The notes: a model not told the origin generated them from the letters alone. DNA of 7,077 nucleotides from Methanomicrobiales archaeon (GCA_012798365.1 JAAZNH010000251.1:1-7077), one strand, 5' to 3'. Positions 1 through 5,512 are shown, counted from the stretch's first letter. Numbers and translations are program-made.

Positions 1-30
1 GGTGGGAACCCGGGGGATGCCCGCAAAACT

Positions 31-58
31 GATAATCTAAGAATCTTATAATCTAAGC
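31..58 (+). promoter_or_regulatory. Direct-repeat promoter/operator region of the toxin-antitoxin pair
   Basis: The 10-mer ATAATCTAAG occurs at 32-41 and again at 48-57, a spacing of 16 bp, just upstream of the antitoxin start at 69. The AT-rich stretch also holds TATA-like sequence (TTATAA at 46-51; GATAATCTA at 31-39). Antitoxins with AbrB/MazE folds commonly bind repeated sites in their own promoter, so this pair is a reasonable autoregulatory operator; that role is inferred. From the first box, transcription would start near 60 and give a very short leader. No strong Shine-Dalgarno is visible before the ATG. Confidence 0.5.
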
Positions 59-68
59 TGGAACACCC

Positions 69-284
69 ATGCCTGATACTACGCTGGTCAAGGTATCGTC
101 CAAGGGACTCGTGACCCTCCCGAAGAAGATCCGATCGGATCTTGGAATACAGGACGGGGATTACCTGACTATCTCCTCGGACAAGGACAAGATCATCTTC
201 CGGAAAGCCCGGATCGAGATCGATTACGAGAACCCGGACGATGCGTGGAAGGACCACGCAAAGCGAAGGCTGGCGCATGACTGA
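69..284 (+). CDS. AbrB/MazE-family antitoxin
   Basis: A 71-residue protein whose residues about 5-45 match the SpoVT/AbrB swapped-hairpin DNA-binding fold: a Val-Ser-Ser-Lys-Gly start, a Leu-Pro-Lys-Lys-Ile-Arg core at 17-22, then Leu-Gly-Ile...Gly-Asp leading to the second strand pair. Residues 46-71 are charged (Glu/Asp then Lys/Arg), as expected for the flexible tail that wraps and blocks a MazF-type toxin. The ATG at 69 is chosen because it gives the complete domain and lies directly after the repeat-bearing promoter. The stop overlaps the next gene by 8 nt (277-284), so the two are probably translationally coupled. Expected role: neutralise the downstream RNase and repress the operon as a toxin-antitoxin complex. 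Length is typical. The family call is strong; the DNA target is not known. Confidence 0.88.
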   Translation: MPDTTLVKVSSKGLVTLPKKIRSDLGIQDGDYLTISSDKDKIIFRKARIEIDYENPDDAWKDHAKRRLAHD

Positions 285-627
285 GCCGGCTCAAGGGTCC
301 ATCGTCCTTGTGGATTTTTCTTATACCAATCAAATCCAGTCAAAGGTACGCCCGGCGCTCGTTGTCAGCAACTCCCGGTACAACCGTATCTCCCGGGACG
401 TAATCGTCATGAAGATCACAACCCGGAAACCAAAGATGATGGCAGTCAGCCTGGCAAATGCCGACCTCCAGACCGGATCACTGGATCATCCCAGTTTTGT
501 GCAGGCTGACGGGATCTATGCTCTTGAAAAAGATCTCATCTGCGACACCATTGGCATCGTGCAGCCGGAAAAAATGCAGGAGATCCGTAGCCGGGTATCA
601 GAACTCTTCTCCCAGGATTCTGATTGA
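277..627 (+). CDS. MazF/PemK-family toxin, sequence-specific endoribonuclease
   Basis: A 116-residue protein of the PemK/MazF fold, whose members cleave single-stranded mRNA at short specific sequences and arrest growth when unopposed by antitoxin. Visible hallmarks are the N-terminal Gly-Ser-Ile-Val-Leu-Val-Asp-Phe strand (7-14), the Lys-Val-Arg-Pro-Ala-Leu-Val-Val-Ser block (23-31) with Arg25, Thr48/Thr49 in the next strand, the hydrophobic Ser-Phe-Val-Gln-Ala-Asp segment near 73-78, and a C-terminal helix after Gly-Ile-Val. Arg25 and Thr48 sit where bacterial MazF enzymes carry their catalytic Arg and Thr, so the toxin looks intact. The start at 277 is preferred over the in-frame ATG at 241, because residues before 277 lie inside the antitoxin gene and add no family sequence. 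It is cotranscribed with the antitoxin; a short T-tract (630-634) overlaps and follows the stop region. Cleavage specificity cannot be predicted. Confidence 0.9.
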   Translation: MTEPAQGSIVLVDFSYTNQIQSKVRPALVVSNSRYNRISRDVIVMKITTRKPKMMAVSLANADLQTGSLDHPSFVQADGIYALEKDLICDTIGIVQPEKMQEIRSRVSELFSQDSD

Positions 628-909
628 TTTTTCGGGAACGAACGCTGGATCAGAAGATATCAGCTGCGATGCGACCCATCCCCAAAACCTCCCTCCCGGG
701 CCCCGGGGCTTTGCATGTGCCGGACTTATCCTGCCAAACGCGATTGTAACGTTGCTACATATTGCCTCATGGTTTCCCACCTGAAAACCGCGATTTATTC
801 CGGATCAATTACCGCGTTTTTGGAAAACATTGCCTCTGCAAAATGGGGGGGTGAGGCAAAACTCGTACAACGGGGCATGATACGGGGCTGGAATTTTTAC
901 CCCATAAAT

Positions 910-938
910 GGGGGGTAGAAGGGGTGGGAGATATGGGG
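910..938 (+). other. G-quadruplex-like motif
   Basis: Four G runs lie close together on the plus strand: G6 at 910-915, G4 at 921-924, G3 at 926-928 and G4 at 935-938, with loops of 5, 1 and 6 nt. This meets the usual four-runs-of-three, loops-of-one-to-seven rule for an intramolecular quadruplex. It sits 3' of the toxin gene and beyond the 3' end of the minus-strand gene, so it could affect transcript ends or replication. Folding and function are inference. Confidence 0.45.
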
Positions 939-1001
939 TGGCCGACGGGGGCTCGTCCAGATACCTCCTTCCCGGATTCCGGAGACATTGTTCCGGTCCT
1001 T

Positions 1002-1018
1002 AAAAAAAACCTGAAAAA
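1002..1018 (-). terminator. T-tract terminator candidate of the minus-strand membrane-protein gene
   Basis: Read on the minus strand, 55-71 nt past the stop of the 1073-1639 gene, there is a T5 tract (1018-1014) followed by a T8 tract (1009-1002). Archaeal termination often needs only oligo-U tracts. No strong hairpin precedes them. Confidence 0.45.
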
Positions 1019-1072
1019 TTACCGGGAGCCCACACTTCCCAAAGACCCGTCATTGCATCTGCGTTTTGCCGA

Positions 1073-1639
1073 TCAGGAATCGGAATACACAGGCTGATAG
1101 GATGGTGTGACATTCAGAATTGCGCAGGATAACACGCCCTTCTGCGGGGAAGACGGGGTGGGGGAATTTTCCGAAAGCGGAAGAGAGGGGAGATCCCCCG
1201 GCAGCCAGATTCGCATATAGAAACTATGGATCGATTTTATTCCAGGACTAACGGAATGAGACCACGGTTCGGAAGAGATCAGCCGGCCACTGCCGTCAAC
1301 AAACGTGCACTGGCCATTCACCATGACATTGTAGCTATGGTTATTGGTGATTCCTATTCCAAAAGCAGCTGAGGAATGCTGGGTTTTTCTTCCTTTGGAA
1401 TAAATGGAATACTCATCGAACGAGATACTGACTGCCGGATCGATGGTCGTGGTATTCAGCTCAACCCGGGGATCCGGGGGAAAAATCCCCCGTATGGAGG
1501 AGAAGAGCGGGTGAAACGCTCCAACCAGCAGCAAAATCCAGAGAATAAAAAATACCATGAATGCCACCACCAGGGTAAATCCCCATTGTCCTGACCACAA
1601 CCCGGCCTTTTGGTGTGGTTTCGGAGGGGGTTTGGGCAT
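1073..1639 (-). CDS. Hypothetical single-pass membrane protein with exported beta-rich domain
   Basis: I do not recognise this 188-residue protein. It has a Pro/Lys-rich N-terminus (1-18), one strong hydrophobic helix at about 19-43, and a polar C-terminal part (44-188) probably outside the cell. The outer part carries three N-glycosylation sequons (Asn62, Asn100, Asn175) and two cysteines (111, 172). The stretch 92-145 (Gly-Ile-Gly-Ile-Thr-Asn-Asn..., then Phe-Val-Asp-Gly-Ser-Gly-Arg, then a Ser-Pro-Gly turn) resembles the strand pattern of FxLYD-like beta-sandwich domains; that is a weak inference. The ATG at 1639 is preferred over the TTG at 1699, because the longer start adds only low-complexity Lys-rich residues and reads through the palindrome. 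No Shine-Dalgarno is obvious. It lies about 110 nt past the aminotransferase stop on the same strand, separated by a hairpin, so it is probably its own unit. Confidence 0.7.
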   Translation of the reverse strand: MPKPPPKPHQKAGLWSGQWGFTLVVAFMVFFILWILLLVGAFHPLFSSIRGIFPPDPRVELNTTTIDPAVSISFDEYSIYSKGRKTQHSSAAFGIGITNNHSYNVMVNGQCTFVDGSGRLISSEPWSHSVSPGIKSIHSFYMRIWLPGDLPSLPLSENSPTPSSPQKGVLSCAILNVTPSYQPVYSDS

Positions 1640-1655
1640 GATAGTATATACTATC
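1640..1655. promoter_or_regulatory. Perfect 16-bp palindrome abutting a start codon
   Basis: GATAGTATATACTATC at 1640-1655 equals its own reverse complement and ends exactly at the base before the ATG of the minus-strand gene (1639). It contains a TATATA core. It could be an operator for a dimeric repressor, or a promoter element if the true start lies further in. As RNA it would be a weak AU-rich self-complementary element beside the start codon. Which of these applies cannot be told from sequence. Confidence 0.5.
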
Positions 1656-1712
1656 CTGGCACAAAAAAAAGGAAGAGGTTTTACCTGCTTTTTTTTCAAA
1701 AATGGTATTGAG

Positions 1713-1743
1713 GGTTCTCCTCTTTCCCTAAGGTGGGAGAACC
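1713..1743 (-). terminator. Hairpin just downstream of the aminotransferase operon
   Basis: An 8-bp perfect stem, GGTTCTCC (1713-1720) with GGAGAACC (1736-1743), encloses a 15-nt loop and starts 5 nt past the stop of the class I aminotransferase read on the minus strand. A T5 tract (minus strand, 1703-1699) lies about 10 nt beyond it. This fits a 3' end for the four-gene operon, though the hairpin might instead stabilise the transcript. Confidence 0.55.
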
Positions 1744-1748
1744 GGGTT

Positions 1749-2882
1749 TTACCCGACCCGCTTGATCCGGGCCATCGCTTCCTTCAGCTTCTCCATCGAA
1801 GTAGCGTAGGACAGCCGGACCCATCCCGGCGCATAAAAAGCCGAACCAGGAGTGGCAGCCACATGGCCCTTCTCCAACCAGCGGGACGCAACTTCCACAT
1901 CATCGCCCTTCACTTTCACGAAGGCATAGAACGCACCATCGGCCGGGGCGGTCTCGTAGCCCATCTTGTTCAGCTCGCCGATGACGTACTTGCGCCGCTT
2001 GTCAAACTCAAGGCGCATATTCTCGACACACTGCTGGTCGCCTTTCAGTGCGGCAACCCCGCCGTACATCGCAAAGGTCGTGACCTGGCTGATCGAGTGC
2101 TGCTGCACCTTGGACATCTCTTTGATGATCGGCATCGGGCCGACTGCGTACCCGAGCCGCCAGCCGGTCATCGCGTAAGCCTTCGAAAAGCCGTTGATGG
2201 TGATGGTCCGCTCGTGCATGTCGCCAAGGGACGCGAGCGAGATGTTCTCCTTGCCGTAGATCATCTTCTCGTAGATCTCGTCCGACATCGCGTACAGGTC
2301 CTTGTCCTCGCAGAGGTCGGCAACGAGCTGCATGGACTTCTTATCAAAAACAGCGCCGGTCGGGTTCGACGGCGAGTTGACGATGATCATCTTCGTCTTC
2401 TTGTTGACTTTCTCTAAGAGAGAATCGTCGAGCTGGAAGGTCTTCTGGCTGATCTCGTGGAACACCGCCTTCCCGCCCGCGATATGGACGCAGGGCTCGT
2501 AGGAGACCCAGGCCGGGGTGAGAATGATCGTCTCGTCGCCCGGGTTCAGGACGGCCTCGCAGGTCTCGTAGATCGAGTCCTTGGCACCGCATCCCACGAT
2601 AACCTGCTGCGGGGTGCAGGGGAAATGGTTCTCCTTGACGATCTTCTCGGCAATCGCAGCCTGGAGTTCAGGGATGCCGTTGCTCGGGGCATAATGAGTC
2701 TCACCGCGTTTCAGGGCGTCAATGCACGCATCCGAAATGTGCTGCGGTGTGGCAAAGTCAGGTTCACCTATCGAGAGGCTGATAACATCGATCCCCTCGC
2801 GCTGCATCTGCTTTGCTTTGTTGGAGATCGCGATGGTTGCCGACTCGGTGACACCTGCGATCTTTGCCGACAGGGACTTCAT
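1749..2882 (-). CDS. Class I PLP-dependent aminotransferase, aspartate aminotransferase-like
   Basis: A 377-residue fold-type I aminotransferase of subgroup I-gamma (the AspB/AspC-like group common in archaea and thermophiles). Visible features: Gly-Glu-Pro-Asp-Phe near 39-43; Trp125 in the cofactor-stacking segment; Asn173 in the Ser-Asn-Pro-Thr-Gly block, which contacts PLP; Asp201 and Tyr204 in Ser-Asp-Glu-Ile-Tyr; Lys234 in Phe-Ser-Lys-Ala-Tyr-Ala-Met-Thr-Gly-Trp-Arg, the Schiff-base lysine; and Arg356, which binds the substrate alpha-carboxylate. All catalytic residues are present and length is normal. The likely reaction is amino transfer between aspartate (or a relative) and 2-oxoglutarate. 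In methanogens using the cysteate route to coenzyme M, an enzyme of this type can convert cysteate to sulfopyruvate, so substrate range is open. Its ATG shares an ATGA overlap with the ribH stop. It is the last gene of the operon. Confidence 0.88.
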   Translation of the reverse strand: MKSLSAKIAGVTESATIAISNKAKQMQREGIDVISLSIGEPDFATPQHISDACIDALKRGETHYAPSNGIPELQAAIAEKIVKENHFPCTPQQVIVGCGAKDSIYETCEAVLNPGDETIILTPAWVSYEPCVHIAGGKAVFHEISQKTFQLDDSLLEKVNKKTKMIIVNSPSNPTGAVFDKKSMQLVADLCEDKDLYAMSDEIYEKMIYGKENISLASLGDMHERTITINGFSKAYAMTGWRLGYAVGPMPIIKEMSKVQQHSISQVTTFAMYGGVAALKGDQQCVENMRLEFDKRRKYVIGELNKMGYETAPADGAFYAFVKVKGDDVEVASRWLEKGHVAATPGSAFYAPGWVRLSYATSMEKLKEAMARIKRVG

Positions 2883-3298
2883 TTCAACCGCTTGACCATC
2901 TTGATGGCGGATTCAACAGCACGCTTTGCGTAGTCGATCCGCTCGTTGGCCTCAAGCCGGGTCATACCGGGGCCGGAGATGCCAAGCGATACGGGCTTGC
3001 CGAACTCGAGCGAGAGGTCGATGATCTTCCGGGCTGCGTGCTGGACCACGATCTCGTCGTGCTGGGTTGCGCCTTCGATAACGCAGCCGATGGTGACGAC
3101 CGCGTCAACTTTGCCGGCCGTCAGCAGCTTCTTGATCGCTAAGGGCATGTCGTACGCGCCGGGCACGTAGATGCACTCGGTCACTTCTGCGCCGAGGAAT
3201 GCTGCATGCTCGCGGCCTTCAATCTCCATCATGTACGTGATGTCGCGGTTGAACTCAGCGACAACGAATCCGAGTTTTATGGGGTTGGTTTCACACAT
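2879..3298 (-). CDS. ribH: 6,7-dimethyl-8-ribityllumazine synthase
   Basis: A 139-residue protein of the lumazine synthase family. It condenses 5-amino-6-ribitylamino-uracil with 3,4-dihydroxy-2-butanone 4-phosphate, the penultimate step to riboflavin. Visible family features: Phe16-Asn17 in the pyrimidine-binding loop; Val-Pro-Gly-Ala-Tyr-Asp at 45-50 (bacterial enzymes have Pro-Gly-Ala-Phe-Glu); the Gly-Cys-Val-Ile-Glu-Gly-Ala-Thr-Gln-His-Asp-Glu block at 71-82, with His80 at the usual general-acid position; and a C-terminal helix after Gly-Met-Thr-Arg. These variants fit the archaeal branch. The start is supported by a purine-rich ribosome-binding site (minus-strand GAGATGAT, 3311-3304) five bases before the ATG. 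There is a 45-nt gap after ribC, and a 4-nt ATGA overlap with the next gene implies coupled translation. The product normally forms a hollow cytosolic pentamer-based capsid. Confidence 0.93.
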   Translation of the reverse strand: MCETNPIKLGFVVAEFNRDITYMMEIEGREHAAFLGAEVTECIYVPGAYDMPLAIKKLLTAGKVDAVVTIGCVIEGATQHDEIVVQHAARKIIDLSLEFGKPVSLGISGPGMTRLEANERIDYAKRAVESAIKMVKRLK

Positions 3299-3303
3299 AA
3301 TCT

Positions 3304-3330
3304 ATCATCTCGTGTTTTGGGTCTTATATC
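3304..3330 (-). promoter_or_regulatory. ribH ribosome-binding site and possible internal promoter
   Basis: On the minus strand, GAGATGAT (3311-3304) differs by one base from the ideal GAGGTGAT complement of archaeal 16S rRNA and ends 5 nt before the ribH ATG. Further up, GATATAAG (3330-3323) is a TATA-like box centred about 28 bp before the ATG. This gap is the only non-overlapping junction in the operon, so it could house an internal promoter that lets ribH and the last aminotransferase be expressed apart from the first two genes. The ribosome-binding site is well supported; the promoter is tentative. Confidence 0.5.
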
Positions 3331-3343
3331 CGTCGGGTTGATC

Positions 3344-3805
3344 TCATTTCCGGGCCGGGCCGGCGTCGGCAAATCCCTGCCGCTGGCCGGTCCCCGCTTC
3401 CTTCTCAAGGTCCCGTGGGTGAAGGACGAGCTTCACCGCGTTGACCGCATGTTCGCGGGTGCGCTGCTCCATGAGCCAGGCAAGCTCGCGGTCATCCTTT
3501 GCCTCGTCCTCGTGTACAAAGACCTCGATGATGTGCTTGTTCGTCATGAGCTGGCACTGGATAAGGCCGGTCGATGCCTCGTGGGCACACATCTTGTCCT
3601 TGTCCTTGCCCCCGGGCATCCCGAGCGCCATGACGATATCGCACCGGCGTTCTTCGATCAGTTTCTTGCAGGCAACGGGCAGGTCCTTGATCCCCGGCAC
3701 CGTTACGCGTTCGATGGCTACACTGGCGTGTTTCTTGAGCTCGTCGATGGCGACAGCTCCCATGTTGATGCGGGCAAACGTGGTGTCAGCAACACCAACT
3801 CTCAT
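3344..3805 (-). CDS. ribC: Archaeal-type riboflavin synthase
   Basis: A 153-residue protein of the archaeal riboflavin synthase family, which is related to lumazine synthase rather than to the two-domain bacterial RibE. It dismutates two molecules of 6,7-dimethyl-8-ribityllumazine to riboflavin and the pyrimidine precursor, which RibH reuses. Visible marks are Val-Gly-Val-Ala-Asp-Thr-Thr-Phe-Ala-Arg at 3-12, Val-Pro-Gly-Ile-Lys-Asp-Leu-Pro at 36-43, Ala-Leu-Gly-Met-Pro-Gly-Gly at 60-66, His-Glu-Ala-Ser-Thr-Gly at 75-80, Asn-Lys-His-Ile-Ile-Glu-Val-Phe-Val-His-Glu-Asp-Glu at 89-101, and the C-terminal Ala-Gly-Thr-Gly...Gly-Phe-Ala-Asp-Ala-Gly-Pro tail. The start at 3805 is preferred over an in-frame ATG at 3859, because it begins the conserved N-terminus and makes a 4-nt ATGA overlap with the upstream stop. 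The 54 extra bases lie inside the preceding gene. Confidence 0.94.
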   Translation of the reverse strand: MRVGVADTTFARINMGAVAIDELKKHASVAIERVTVPGIKDLPVACKKLIEERRCDIVMALGMPGGKDKDKMCAHEASTGLIQCQLMTNKHIIEVFVHEDEAKDDRELAWLMEQRTREHAVNAVKLVLHPRDLEKEAGTGQRQGFADAGPARK

Positions 3806-4932
3806 CCCAGCACCTCGGCGCCCGCGATAACGCCGCAGCCTTCTGGTTTGAAACCGCACTTTTTCAGCGCATACTGGGTTGCGGCAAGGGTCGCGAGGAT
3901 CTCGGGTGCGCTGACAGCGCCCATGGTGCCGATGCGGAAGATCTTCCCCTTCAGGTGGTCCTGTCCGCCGGCGATGATGATGCCCATCTTCTTGACAATG
4001 CCCCGCATCTCGTCATCCTTGACTCCGGCAGGGTATTCAAGTGCCGTTACGGTTGACGAGTACTGGTGGTGGTTGTCAAGTTTCGGGAAGAGGGTGAGGC
4101 CCCAGGTCTTGGCCGCGGCCTGGATGGACTTTGCCATCTTCTGGTGCCGGGCAATCCGTGCGGGGAGACCTTCTTCCTCGATGATCAGGCAGGCTTCGCG
4201 GAGCGCAAGGAAGAGCGGGACGGCGGGAGTGTACGGAGTCTCCATCGGGGTTCCGCTCGCGCTCTTCCTGTACGCGGCAAGGTCGAGGTAGTACGGCGGG
4301 TTCTTCGTCATGCGTTCCCAGGCCTTCGGGCTGACCGAGACCATGGCAAGACCGGCGGGTGCGGCAAAGCACTTCTGCGAGCCGGTGATGGCGATGTCAA
4401 CGCCCCACTTGTCGACTTCTACGGTGTCGCCACCGATGGAGGTGATGCCGTCCATTAAAAAGAGGGCGTCATGCTTGCGGCACAGTTTGCCGATCTCTTC
4501 GGCCGGGTTCTTGATCGCAACCGAGGTCTCGTTGTGGATGAGGGTGACGACCTCAGCACCGTTCTCGAGCTCTTCCTTGAGCTTCTCAAGGTTAAGCGGG
4601 GTGCCCCACTCGCTCTTGACCTCGGTGGCCTTACCGTAGCGCTGGCTGATCTTGAACAGGCGCTCGCCGAACTTGCCGTTCACGAGGCAGGCAATCTTCT
4701 TGTCCCGTGCAACATTGGAGATGGCGGCTTCCATACCGGCCGTGCCGGAACCGCTGATGACCACAAGGTCGTTCTTCGTTGCAAAACAGGTCTTGAGGAC
4801 CCGCACACAGTCAGCATACGCGGCACCGAACTCGGCGCTGCGATGGTTTATTGCCTGACGGGACATGGCGAACCTGACCCGTTCCGGTATCGGGACCGGG
4901 CCCGGCATCATCAGGAGAAGTTCTTTTTCCAT
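3802..4932 (-). CDS. Class V PLP-dependent aminotransferase (alanine/serine-glyoxylate or aspartate type)
   Basis: A 376-residue class V aminotransferase. Visible features: the N-terminal Met-Met-Pro-Gly-Pro-Val-Pro-Ile-Pro block (8-16), Asn-His-Arg-Ser near 29-32, the PLP-phosphate loop Ser-Gly-Ser-Gly-Thr-Ala-Gly-Met-Glu-Ala (60-69), His-Asn-Glu-Thr-Ser (133-137), Asp161 in Met-Asp-Gly-Ile-Thr-Ser, Lys187 in Thr-Gly-Ser-Gln-Lys as Schiff-base lysine, and Arg333 in Phe-Arg-Ile-Gly-Thr-Met-Gly for the substrate carboxylate. Methanogen relatives have been described as aspartate aminotransferases of broad specificity, including phosphohydroxypyruvate to phosphoserine in Methanococcales; glyoxylate activity is the usual annotation. 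The exact substrate is open. The start at 4932 is chosen because the in-frame ATG at 5034 would overlap purE on the opposite strand. It heads the operon and ends in an ATGA overlap with ribC. Confidence 0.88.
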   Translation of the reverse strand: MEKELLLMMPGPVPIPERVRFAMSRQAINHRSAEFGAAYADCVRVLKTCFATKNDLVVISGSGTAGMEAAISNVARDKKIACLVNGKFGERLFKISQRYGKATEVKSEWGTPLNLEKLKEELENGAEVVTLIHNETSVAIKNPAEEIGKLCRKHDALFLMDGITSIGGDTVEVDKWGVDIAITGSQKCFAAPAGLAMVSVSPKAWERMTKNPPYYLDLAAYRKSASGTPMETPYTPAVPLFLALREACLIIEEEGLPARIARHQKMAKSIQAAAKTWGLTLFPKLDNHHQYSSTVTALEYPAGVKDDEMRGIVKKMGIIIAGGQDHLKGKIFRIGTMGAVSAPEILATLAATQYALKKCGFKPEGCGVIAGAEVLG

Positions 4933-4987
4933 AGAGATCTGCTCATAGTATTTTAAGAAAGACGCAATATAAGTTTGGATAACAGGT
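4933..4987. promoter_or_regulatory. Divergent promoter between the riboflavin/aminotransferase operon and purE
   Basis: Only 55 bp separate the start codons at 4932 (minus) and 4988 (plus). For the minus-strand operon, the reverse complement of CAATATAAG (4965-4973) gives a TATA box about 37 bp before the ATG, implying a leader of roughly 10 nt. For purE, TTTTAAGA (4951-4958) is a weaker box about 33 bp before its ATG. The 12-mer TTGGATAACAGG at 4975-4986 just before purE recurs exactly at 6136-6147. The overlapping elements mean the two directions may compete or be co-regulated. Confidence 0.55.
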
Positions 4988-5380
4988 ATGGCTGACGTGG
5001 CAATTCTCTGCGGATCCGCATCCGATGCCGGCATTGCGGATAAGGTGAAACAGGTCCTGGATGACCAGAAGATCTCCTACGATTACCAGGTGATCTCGGC
5101 GCACCGCGACCCGGACAAGCTGGACGCGTACATCAAGGGAAGCAAGGCAAAGGTCTTCATCGGGATCGCGGGACTCTCCGCTGCCCTCCCCGGCGTCATT
5201 GCATCAAAGACCGACAAGCCGGTCATCGGTGTGCCGGTCAGCGGGACCCTCAACGGCCTTGACGCGCTCCTCTCCATCGTCCAGATGCCAAAAGGCGTGC
5301 CGGTTGCCACGGTCGGTGTTGACAACGGGGAGAACGCGGCGTGGCTCGCGATCCGGATCCTGAAGCTCGCGAAGAAGTAA
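4988..5380 (+). CDS. purE: PurE, AIR carboxylase / N5-CAIR mutase catalytic subunit
   Basis: A 130-residue cytosolic enzyme of purine synthesis that forms 4-carboxy-5-aminoimidazole ribonucleotide. Visible features: Cys-Gly-Ser-Ala-Ser-Asp at 8-13, which holds the substrate phosphate; Ser-Ala-His-Arg-Asp-Pro-Asp at 37-43, containing the key His39; Gly-Ile-Ala-Gly-Leu-Ser-Ala-Ala-Leu-Pro-Gly at 59-69; and Gly-Val-Pro-Val-Ser-Gly...Ser-Ile-Val-Gln-Met-Pro-Lys-Gly-Val-Pro-Val-Ala-Thr-Val at 81-109. It is shorter than bacterial PurE (about 160-170 residues), as in other archaea. Where bacterial class I enzymes have Ala-Ala-His-Leu-Pro-Gly, this one has Ser-Ala-Ala-Leu-Pro-Gly, lacking that histidine. 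No purK is visible, so direct use of CO2 is possible but unproven. It is divergent from the operon on the minus strand and ends with a T-tract. A truncated copy lies at 6149-6292. Confidence 0.93.
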   Translation: MADVAILCGSASDAGIADKVKQVLDDQKISYDYQVISAHRDPDKLDAYIKGSKAKVFIGIAGLSAALPGVIASKTDKPVIGVPVSGTLNGLDALLSIVQMPKGVPVATVGVDNGENAAWLAIRILKLAKK

Positions 5381-5388
5381 CACCCCTG

Positions 5389-5393
5389 TTTTT
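5389..5393 (+). terminator. T-tract terminator candidate of purE
   Basis: Five T residues start 9 nt after the purE stop codon, without a strong preceding hairpin. This is enough for a plausible archaeal terminator. The next gene is convergent, so transcription needs to end in this 151-nt gap (5381-5531). Confidence 0.4.
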
Positions 5394-5497
5394 AAGGCCC
5401 CGCTTTCCCCTGCATCATCGCAGCCCTTGCGCCAGGAGTGCAGCTGGTATAAGGAACACCTGATGGGCAAAGGGTTGTCGGGGGATGTATTTCTCCC

Positions 5498-5512
5498 GTG
5501 AAAAGACAATAG
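5498..5512 (+). repeat. 15-bp element, copy 1, downstream of purE
   Basis: GTGAAAAGACAATAG here matches GTGAAAAAACAATAG at 6349-6363 in 14 of 15 positions. Copy 1 lies 118 nt past the purE stop; copy 2 lies 57 nt past the stop of the purE remnant. Both sit in the gap before a convergent minus-strand gene. This suggests the duplicated block included purE downstream DNA. Confidence 0.4.

Larger units (their letters stand above)
628..1072. other. Gene-free 445-nt stretch with G-rich blocks and small inverted repeats
   Basis: No convincing protein is visible here; short open frames lack family features. Contents seen: a bulged inverted repeat AAAACCGCG (784-792) / CGCGTTTT (813-820), running into a fifth T at 821, which could act as a plus-strand terminator; a 7-bp stem TTGCCTC/GAGGCAA (830-836 with 853-859) whose loop holds a run of seven G; a second G block with a short CCCCAT/ATGGGG stem (900-905 with 908-913); and A-tracts at 1002-1018 that are T-tracts for the minus-strand gene next door. 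The similar blocks at about 842-855 and 907-920 (ATGGGGGG followed by a purine-rich tail) form an imperfect direct repeat. A non-coding RNA is possible but I see no recognisable family. Confidence 0.5.

Noticed and set aside
1..30. 3' end of an upstream gene before the toxin-antitoxin pair
   Set aside because: All three plus frames stop within the first 51 bases and there is too little sequence to recognise any protein.
758..838. Possible CRISPR-like or tandem repeat around the TTGCCTC words
   Set aside because: Only two direct copies of a 7-mer plus one inverted copy; no regular spacing and no spacer structure.
715..918. A 67-codon plus-strand frame in the gene-free stretch
   Set aside because: No ribosome-binding site, no motif, and its C-terminus is encoded by the G-rich repeats.
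1557..2417. A 286-codon plus-strand open frame
   Set aside because: It is antisense to the class I aminotransferase; composition is His/Leu/Arg/Asp-rich shadow sequence without motifs.
3206..4291. A 361-codon plus-strand open frame
   Set aside because: It lies antisense to ribH, ribC and the class V aminotransferase, all of which have clear family motifs. Long antisense frames are expected in GC-rich coding DNA and this one has no recognisable domain.
4933..5034. N-terminal extension of the class V aminotransferase to 5034
   Set aside because: It would cross the divergent promoter and overlap the purE start on the other strand; family N-termini begin near the start at 4932.
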